Assembly (NCBI GenBank): GCA_003497135.1
Contig: DNKR01000030.1
Span: forward strand, 26,252-51,878
DNA: 25,627 nt
Source of the DNA: Candidatus Uhrbacteria bacterium
GTDB taxonomy: Bacteria; Patescibacteriota; Patescibacteriia; UBA9934; UBA9568
Reading direction: 5' to 3'
The translations under genes were made by a program, and so were the position numbers. Shown here piece after piece: positions 20,495 through 25,627 of this stretch (its first letter is position 1; each line of letters begins with the position of its first letter). Under the pieces are notes generated by a model. That model was not told where the DNA came from. It saw only the letters and a program-made list of their open reading frames with translations, and ran no database searches.

Positions 20495-20502
20495 TTATAA
20501 AT

Positions 20503-20889
20503 ATGCGTTTTTTGGGAATAGATTACGGAGACAAAAAAATCGGGCTTTCTATTGGCGATGATGAAACGAAAATCGCAGTGCCTTTTGGCGTTATACAAAA
20601 CAACAAAGACATAGTGAAATTTATTTTAGAAATAATCAGTACAGAAGATGTCGGTGCTATTGTTGTTGGTGTGCCGCTTAAAACCGGCTCGCACCACGGG
20701 CCCAAACAGCTTGAAAAGTCCAGAAGATTTATTGAAAAATTAAAACGGTCGGTCAGTGTTCAAATTTTTGAACAAGACGAAAGCTATACAACAGCAGAAG
20801 GAAAGCGGCTTATGATGGAAGATGGCGTAACAGCAAAAGAAGACGAGCTTGCGGCAATGATAATTCTTCAGGATTATTTATCGAGTTGA
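20503..20889 (+). CDS. ruvX: Putative pre-16S rRNA nuclease (YqgF/RuvX family)
   Basis: RNase H-like nuclease associated with 5' maturation of 16S rRNA. ATG 20503 (MRFLGIDYGDKKIGLSIGDD, 128 residues) is chosen; a TTG at 20491 would overlap map. Motifs are GIDYGDKKIGLSIGD (first catalytic Asp), IVVGVPLKTG, and EQDESYTTAEG (family: DERLTT), with a final acidic ALIILQDYL-like helix, here AAMIILQDYL. It lies 8 nt after map, and its stop overlaps the recO start. Confidence 0.92.
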   Translation: MRFLGIDYGDKKIGLSIGDDETKIAVPFGVIQNNKDIVKFILEIISTEDVGAIVVGVPLKTGSHHGPKQLEKSRRFIEKLKRSVSVQIFEQDESYTTAEGKRLMMEDGVTAKEDELAAMIILQDYLSS

Positions 20890-21662
20890 TTGTGTCTATT
20901 GAATATCAAACAAGCGGAATTGTGCTTTCAAGAAACGACCACAGAGAAGCTGATCGAATGTATTCGGTTTTTACAAGAAATCACGGGCGTCGCGAATTGC
21001 TTGCGCGTGGGTCAAGAAAAATAAGGGCTAAAGTCGCTCCGCATCTTGAATCGTTTGCAGAGCTTGATCTTTTGGTTGTTATAGGAAGGCGCGGAGAAAT
21101 ATTGGCAGGTGCAGAGAGAGGAGAAACCTTTACAGGCATTACCGGCTGTTTTGTCTCGTGCATACTTGCCCAACGGTCATTGAACTTGGTCAATCTTGCA
21201 ACTGATCGCGGACAAAAAGACGCTGAATTATATGATGAGATTGTTCGCTGGATGCGTTTTTTGAATAATATGGGAGAAATATCGCCGCTAAGGGCTGATT
21301 TGTTGTTTAGCGCATTTGCGCTTAAGCTTTTGGCTCTGCTTGGATGGGGGCCGCATTTTTCTAATTGCATTGTGTGTAAAAATCGGGTTGAGCCAGGGAG
21401 CGGTTTAATGCATGTGCAAAAAGGCGGTCTTGTTTGCAGATCCTGCCATGAATCTGACCAGCAAAATTGGCTTGCCGCTCTAAGCATAAATGACGACGAA
21501 CTCAAGCTTTTAAGATTCGCAATCTCCAAAAATTATGAAGATTGCATGAAATTGCGCCTTGATTCTATTATTGTTTCAAAATGCGCAAGGATTGCCCAAT
21601 CCTTTTTTAACTCGCACATTCCGCTTAAAAATCCGATTGCATTATTGTCTGATTTCGGTTAA
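20886..21662 (+). CDS. recO: DNA repair protein RecO
   Basis: Works with RecR to load RecA on SSB-coated DNA. Up to 258 residues: an N-terminal OB fold (SIEYQTSGIVLSRNDHREAD to about residue 80), a helical middle and a C-terminal zinc ribbon with CIVC and CRSC (about residues 159-182). The TTG at 20886 overlaps the ruvX stop as TTGA; a GTG two codons later (20892) is an equally possible start, and neither has an SD. The stop TAA coincides with the -10 of the asnS promoter. Confidence 0.88.
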   Translation: MIVSIEYQTSGIVLSRNDHREADRMYSVFTRNHGRRELLARGSRKIRAKVAPHLESFAELDLLVVIGRRGEILAGAERGETFTGITGCFVSCILAQRSLNLVNLATDRGQKDAELYDEIVRWMRFLNNMGEISPLRADLLFSAFALKLLALLGWGPHFSNCIVCKNRVEPGSGLMHVQKGGLVCRSCHESDQQNWLAALSINDDELKLLRFAISKNYEDCMKLRLDSIIVSKCARIAQSFFNSHIPLKNPIALLSDFG

Positions 21663-21665
21663 AAT
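21637..21665 (+). promoter_or_regulatory. asnS promoter at the end of recO
   Basis: TTGCAT (21637-21642), a 17-nt spacer and TAAAAT (21660-21665). The -10 overlaps the recO stop codon. RNA would start near 21672, about three bases before ATG 21675, so the asnS message is probably near-leaderless. Confidence 0.55.
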
Positions 21666-21674
21666 ACCGTTCAT

Positions 21675-22973
21675 ATGGAACGAATGCAAATTGCACAAAT
21701 AAAGCAAAAAATGGGCCAGGAAATAGAGTTGGCCGGCTGGACATACAATTTCCGTTCAAGCGGAAAAATTTTCTTTTTGCAGCTTCGCGACGGAAGCGGG
21801 CGCGTTCAGATTGTTTATTCAAAAGCGTCCGTACCAGAAGACCAGTGGAAAATATTAGAAGAAATTAAAATTGAAGCATCTGTTATTGTGCGAGGAACAG
21901 TAAAAGAAGACAGCCGTTCAGAATCAGGCTGCGAACTTGACGGTGCATATATTGAAATTATTCAGAATCCGCCCGATGATTATCCGATTTCAAAAAAAGA
22001 GCATGGGCCTGATTTTTTGTTGGACAACAGGCACCTTTGGCTTAGGTCAGAAAAGCAATGGGCAATACAGCGCGTGCGCAACACTATTATTAACGCTACA
22101 TACGAATTTTTTAATAGCCGCGGATATATAAAAATTGACACGCCTATTTTAACGCCAACTTCGTGCGAAGGCACGACAGAATTGTTTGAAATGGAATACT
22201 TTGATCTTGGCAAAGCGTACTTGGCGCAATCAGGCCAGCTGTATTTGGAAGCGGCTGCAATGTCGCACGGCAAGGTTTTTGATTTTGGGCCGGTGTTTCG
22301 CGCAGAGAAATCAAAAACTCGCAGGCACCTGACAGAGTTTTGGATGATGGACGCGGAAGCGGCATTTGTCGGGCATGATGAGAATATTGGCATTCAAGAG
22401 GCGCTTATTTGCAAAATTGTTTCTGATGTATTGTCAAAGAACGAGCAAGAGTTAAAAATTCTTGAACGCGACATAGATGCGTTGCGCAAAGTGCAGGCGC
22501 CTTTTGTGCGAATGACTCACGCGGAGGCAGTTAACAAATTGCGCGATCTTGGAAGCGATATTGGAGACAACGACGATCTTGGAGGCGATGATGAAACTAT
22601 TCTTACAAAAATGCATGAGCGTCCGATTTTTGTGGAAAAATACCCCGCAATTGTAAAAGCGTTTTATATGAAGCGCGATCCGGTTGATCCAACGCGCGTT
22701 TTAAACGCTGACTTGCTTGCGCCAGAAGGATACGGAGAAATTATCGGAGGGTCGGAGCGCGAAGATGATTACAATATACTTGTGTCGCGAATTAAAGAGC
22801 ACAATTTGCCGATTGAGGCATTCTCTTGGTATGCTGATTTGCGCAAGTACGGATCTGTTCCTCACTCTGGATTCGGCTACGGCCTTGAACGCATTACAAC
22901 ATGGATTTGCGGACTTCAGCATGTTCGTGAAACAATTCCTTTCCCGCGCCTTATGAACAGATTGAATCCTTAA
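21675..22973 (+). CDS. asnS: Asparaginyl-tRNA synthetase
   Basis: Class IIb synthetase charging tRNA-Asn. The 432 residues comprise an N-terminal OB anticodon-binding domain (IELAGWTYNFRSSGKIFFLQ and LRDGSGRVQIV) and the catalytic core: motif 2 is FRAEKSKTRRHLTEFWMMDA, which resembles bacterial AsnRS rather than AspRS; YGEIIGGSEREDD and the motif 3 region HSGFGYGLERITTW follow. ATG 21675 is used; ATG 21684 is also possible. Direct Asn charging suggests the GatCAB amidotransferase route is not essential for Asn. The downstream gene follows after 2 nt, so transcription continues to aspS. Confidence 0.93.
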   Translation: MERMQIAQIKQKMGQEIELAGWTYNFRSSGKIFFLQLRDGSGRVQIVYSKASVPEDQWKILEEIKIEASVIVRGTVKEDSRSESGCELDGAYIEIIQNPPDDYPISKKEHGPDFLLDNRHLWLRSEKQWAIQRVRNTIINATYEFFNSRGYIKIDTPILTPTSCEGTTELFEMEYFDLGKAYLAQSGQLYLEAAAMSHGKVFDFGPVFRAEKSKTRRHLTEFWMMDAEAAFVGHDENIGIQEALICKIVSDVLSKNEQELKILERDIDALRKVQAPFVRMTHAEAVNKLRDLGSDIGDNDDLGGDDETILTKMHERPIFVEKYPAIVKAFYMKRDPVDPTRVLNADLLAPEGYGEIIGGSEREDDYNILVSRIKEHNLPIEAFSWYADLRKYGSVPHSGFGYGLERITTWICGLQHVRETIPFPRLMNRLNP

Positions 22974-22975
22974 TT

Positions 22976-24181
22976 ATGACAGCAAGCTCAAAAAAGACAT
23001 GGTTGATAATAACAGCTGTGCTTGTTTTTGTTTTGCTGGTTTTTGCTTTGCGATTTGTTTTTGCCGTCCGTAAAGCGGGAGAACAAAAAAAAGATGCGGT
23101 TATTGAACAGCCAAAAAAGCAAACGCTGTCAGATCAAATGGTTGTTTTTACAGGAACCGAGGTTATGGATCGCGGTCAGTCATCATCACCGGACGACGAC
23201 TCGCTGAGAATCGGATTTTATAGATTTGATTTGGCTTCTGCAAGATTCGCGCCAGTTAAAGTTTTTGAAGTTAGGCGCGGTTTTGATGAGCAGTTGATTA
23301 ATCCCGAGCAGTTTGGAAATAGTGTCCTAATAAGAAATTACAGAAAAGGCGCTGATGCAAAACTGTTTGCTGACGGAACATTTGAAGAGATTCCAGCTCG
23401 TCCATTTGCCTCAATAAATAATTCTTCCACAAAATACGCAACAACGCTTGAGCCGGGCGATAACATTTTTGATTACAGAACATCGCAGGTCTTTATTAGA
23501 ATATTCGGCGTCGACGGTATAGAAATTGACAGATCAGACATTACCTCGCATGTAAAAAATGTTTCCGCAGTGCGTCCGCTTGGGTGGTCAAAAGACGACA
23601 AGTTTGTTTTTATTAAACCGATATCCCTTGGAGCAGAGGAAAGACCAATGGCCGGATTGTGGAAGTTTAATACCGAAACAAGAGAAATGCTGCCTTATGA
23701 CGAAATTTTTAGCAGGGGAATAGTCGTTGATTATATTGATCCAAGTCATAATGTTGCAATAGGCACGACTTTTCGCGACTCTGAATCTATAGAAGACGGG
23801 CCAAGCGGCCCATCAGAAGTTATTTTGATTGATCTTGACACAGGCGACCCAAGAACAATTTTGCGCGATGAAAAAAGGGTATATACTCATCCGCGTTTAA
23901 GCACAGACGGCCGTCAAGTCGCATATGGATTTGCTGACGGTTCCGGTGTATGGACAACATTTATTGATCAGGCGCGCGCTGCAAACACAAAAATATTATC
24001 AGGGTTTCTTATTGAATGGATTGGAGATTGGATGATAATTGACAGAAACGGCGAACTAGTCGCGTTTCATGTTCCGACAGGCGGCATTGCGCGCATAGAC
24101 CAAGATCGCGGAACATACGAGGATCGCGATTATAGGGATATAGAATATATAGGCGCGATAATAAGCAAGGAACAAAATTAA
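22976..24181 (+). CDS. Membrane-anchored protein, probable beta-propeller, unknown function
   Basis: The 401-residue protein has a basic start and one transmembrane segment (about residues 9-31, TWLIITAVLVFVLLVFALRF), then a linker with Lys, Gln and Pro, and a large extracytoplasmic domain. Repeated short motifs of the kind seen in TolB or WD-like propellers occur: LGWSKDDKFVFIKP, VVDYIDPSHNVAIGT, HPRLSTDGRQVAYGFADGSG and LIEWIGDWMIIDRNGELVAF, roughly one blade each. No catalytic residues are apparent. The N-in orientation is inferred from the basic N-terminus. It is 2 nt from asnS and 10 nt from aspS, so it is expressed with the two synthetases. The fold is inferred from repeat pattern only. 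Confidence 0.75.
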   Translation: MTASSKKTWLIITAVLVFVLLVFALRFVFAVRKAGEQKKDAVIEQPKKQTLSDQMVVFTGTEVMDRGQSSSPDDDSLRIGFYRFDLASARFAPVKVFEVRRGFDEQLINPEQFGNSVLIRNYRKGADAKLFADGTFEEIPARPFASINNSSTKYATTLEPGDNIFDYRTSQVFIRIFGVDGIEIDRSDITSHVKNVSAVRPLGWSKDDKFVFIKPISLGAEERPMAGLWKFNTETREMLPYDEIFSRGIVVDYIDPSHNVAIGTTFRDSESIEDGPSGPSEVILIDLDTGDPRTILRDEKRVYTHPRLSTDGRQVAYGFADGSGVWTTFIDQARAANTKILSGFLIEWIGDWMIIDRNGELVAFHVPTGGIARIDQDRGTYEDRDYRDIEYIGAIISKEQN

Positions 24182-24191
24182 TCAAAATAAT

Positions 24192-25595
24192 ATGACAAAA
24201 AGAATTTTGAATAGAAAAACAACAGAAGCGGTTGGCGAGCAGGTTAATGTCATGGGCTGGGTGCATGCAAGGCGCAATATGGGAAAAGTCGTATTTTTTG
24301 ATTTGCGCGACAGATCAGGGCTTTTGCAAATAGTATGCGTTCCAAGCGAGCTTGATGAAGAATCAAAAAACTCGCTTGATAAAATCCGACCTGAATATGT
24401 GATTAAAATTTCAGGAACAGTGCAAAACAGGGCAGAGAAACAGATAAATTCTGATTTAGAAACCGGGGCAGTGGAGGTTCTTGCAAAGCGAATAGAGATT
24501 TTGAATGAGTGCAAAACTCCGCCGTTTGAAATTGATAAGGATACAAGCGCTGTGAACGAAGAATTGAGATTGAAATACCGTTACCTTGATTTAAGAAGCG
24601 CTCGCATGAACCAAAACATCAGAAGCAGGCACAGCATAACTCAATCATTCAGAGAATTTTTGATTGGCGAGGATTTTGTTGAAATAGAAACGCCTGTTCT
24701 TGCAAAAGGCACTCCAGAGGGCGCACGCGAATACCTAGTTCCAAGCCGCCTTCATCAGGGCAAGTTTTATGTGCTCCCGCAGTCGCCGCAACAGTTCAAA
24801 CAGCTATTGATGGTTTCTGGAATGGAAAGATATTTTCAGGTTGCAAAATGCTTCCGCGACGAAGATCAGCGCGGGGATCGTCAGCCAGAGTTCACGCAAG
24901 TAGATTTGGAAATGAGTTTTGTTGAGCGCGAGGATGTTATGGACTTGGTTGAGAGATCAATAGTAAATACAATTCAAAAACTTTATCCGAATAAAAAAAT
25001 ACAGCAGCTTCCGTTTCCGAGAATTGATTACAAAGACGCAATGGAAAAATACGACACTGACAGGCCTGATATTCGCGAGGACAAAAATGATCCTAATCTG
25101 CTGGCGTTCTGCTGGGTTGTCAATTTTCCGTTTTTCGAAAAAATAGAAGACGGCGGGTGGACTTTTACGCACAATCCGTTTTCACGCGCAGTGCCAGAAC
25201 ACAGGGAATGGTTGTTGAACAAAAAAAATATTGGCGAAATACTAACAACCCAATACGATGTGGTGCTGAACGGATTTGAAATCGGAGGCGGCTCTATTCG
25301 CAATCATGAAGCAGAAGCGTTGCGATGCGTTTTTGAAGTCATGGGAATAGGTGCGGAAGAAATCAGCGCAAAGTTCGGTCACATGCTTGAAGCTTTTGAG
25401 TTTGGTGCGCCGCCGCACGGCGGGCTTGCAATTGGGCTTGACCGGCTTGTCGCAATCTTGCAAAGCGAACCTAATATCCGCGAGATTATAGCGTTTCCAA
25501 AAACAGGCGATGCGCGTGATCCAATGATGGGGGCACCTGATGTTGTTTCGCAACAGGCGCTAAAAGATGCGCATATAAGTATTGATACAGAATAA
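24192..25595 (+). CDS. aspS: Aspartyl-tRNA synthetase lacking the GAD insertion
   Basis: Class IIb synthetase for tRNA-Asp. The 467 residues comprise an OB domain (VMGWVHARRNMGKVVFFDLR), motif 1 near residues 150-165, the flipping-loop region GTPEGAREYLVPSRLHQGKF, motif 2 FRDEDQRGDRQPEFTQVDLE (221 onward) and motif 3 GGLAIGLDRLVAIL (about 410). The bacterial-type signature is clear, but bacterial AspRS is usually about 580-600 residues, with a GAD domain between the RPDIR and WVVNFP segments. Here only about a dozen residues (294-307) separate them, so the domain is absent. No internal frameshift is evident. The lack of GAD makes it archaeal-sized while the core stays bacterial. It ends just before a palindromic terminator. 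Confidence 0.95.
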   Translation: MTKRILNRKTTEAVGEQVNVMGWVHARRNMGKVVFFDLRDRSGLLQIVCVPSELDEESKNSLDKIRPEYVIKISGTVQNRAEKQINSDLETGAVEVLAKRIEILNECKTPPFEIDKDTSAVNEELRLKYRYLDLRSARMNQNIRSRHSITQSFREFLIGEDFVEIETPVLAKGTPEGAREYLVPSRLHQGKFYVLPQSPQQFKQLLMVSGMERYFQVAKCFRDEDQRGDRQPEFTQVDLEMSFVEREDVMDLVERSIVNTIQKLYPNKKIQQLPFPRIDYKDAMEKYDTDRPDIREDKNDPNLLAFCWVVNFPFFEKIEDGGWTFTHNPFSRAVPEHREWLLNKKNIGEILTTQYDVVLNGFEIGGGSIRNHEAEALRCVFEVMGIGAEEISAKFGHMLEAFEFGAPPHGGLAIGLDRLVAILQSEPNIREIIAFPKTGDARDPMMGAPDVVSQQALKDAHISIDTE

Positions 25596-25605
25596 TATTC
25601 AATAA

Positions 25606-25627
25606 AATCCGCTAATATTAGCGGATT
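25606..25627 (+). terminator. Palindromic terminator after aspS, cut by the window end
   Basis: AATCCGCTAAT (25606-25616) is followed at once by its perfect reverse complement, ATTAGCGGATT (25617-25627), giving an 11-bp stem on paper (fewer pairs once a loop forms). The window ends here, so a T tract cannot be seen. Confidence 0.65.

Noticed and set aside
1..25627. CRISPR arrays, prophage genes or transposases
   Set aside because: No regularly spaced repeats, no Cas, integrase, transposase or phage structural proteins were seen in any frame.

Overview
The window looks like a chromosomal segment from a Patescibacteria (Candidate Phyla Radiation) genome, plausibly of the Parcubacteria group. 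The reasons are a compact ribosomal-protein supercluster with no rpmD (L30) between rpsE and rplO, an aspartyl-tRNA synthetase without the usual bacterial GAD insertion, core genes that mostly lack Shine-Dalgarno (SD) sequences, several probable near-leaderless promoters, and very short intergenic gaps. Finer taxonomic placement cannot be made from this sequence alone.

Layout. Bases 1-168 resemble the 3' end of a 23S rRNA and run almost directly into dnaJ. Convergent to dnaJ is an atypical tRNA-like element on the minus strand (1251-1323), with pieces of it repeated in inverted orientation just upstream. Positions 1430-2130 hold palindromes and a self-contained module (promoter, long leader, strong SD, an unrecognised 120-residue protein, terminator). 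The str operon follows: rpsL, a candidate S7-binding hairpin, rpsG and fusA, ending in a clear terminator. A second self-contained module (5412-6640) carries an unrecognised two-helix membrane protein between near-identical hairpin-bearing direct repeats, and separates fusA from tuf. A small antitoxin-like gene with its own promoter precedes tuf.

From 8472 to 18990 runs the S10/spc supercluster: rpsJ, rplC, rplD, rplW, rplB, rpsS, rplV, rpsC, rplP, rpmC, rpsQ, rplN, rplX, rplE, rpsN, rpsH, rplF, rplR, rpsE, rplO and secY, closed by a terminator. Then come adk, map, ruvX, recO, asnS, a membrane-anchored protein of unknown function and aspS, ending in a palindromic terminator at the window edge.

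Functionally this is a translation and protein-biogenesis island: ribosome assembly, elongation factors, membrane insertion (SecY), N-terminal Met removal (Map), two aminoacyl-tRNA synthetases and a chaperone. Most core genes are joined by junctions of only a few bases, often TAA-T-ATG, which suggests coupled reinitiation. The two ORFan modules look foreign to this style: they have G/C-richer codons, long structured leaders, AGGAGG sites and private terminators. They are the best candidates here for something undescribed.
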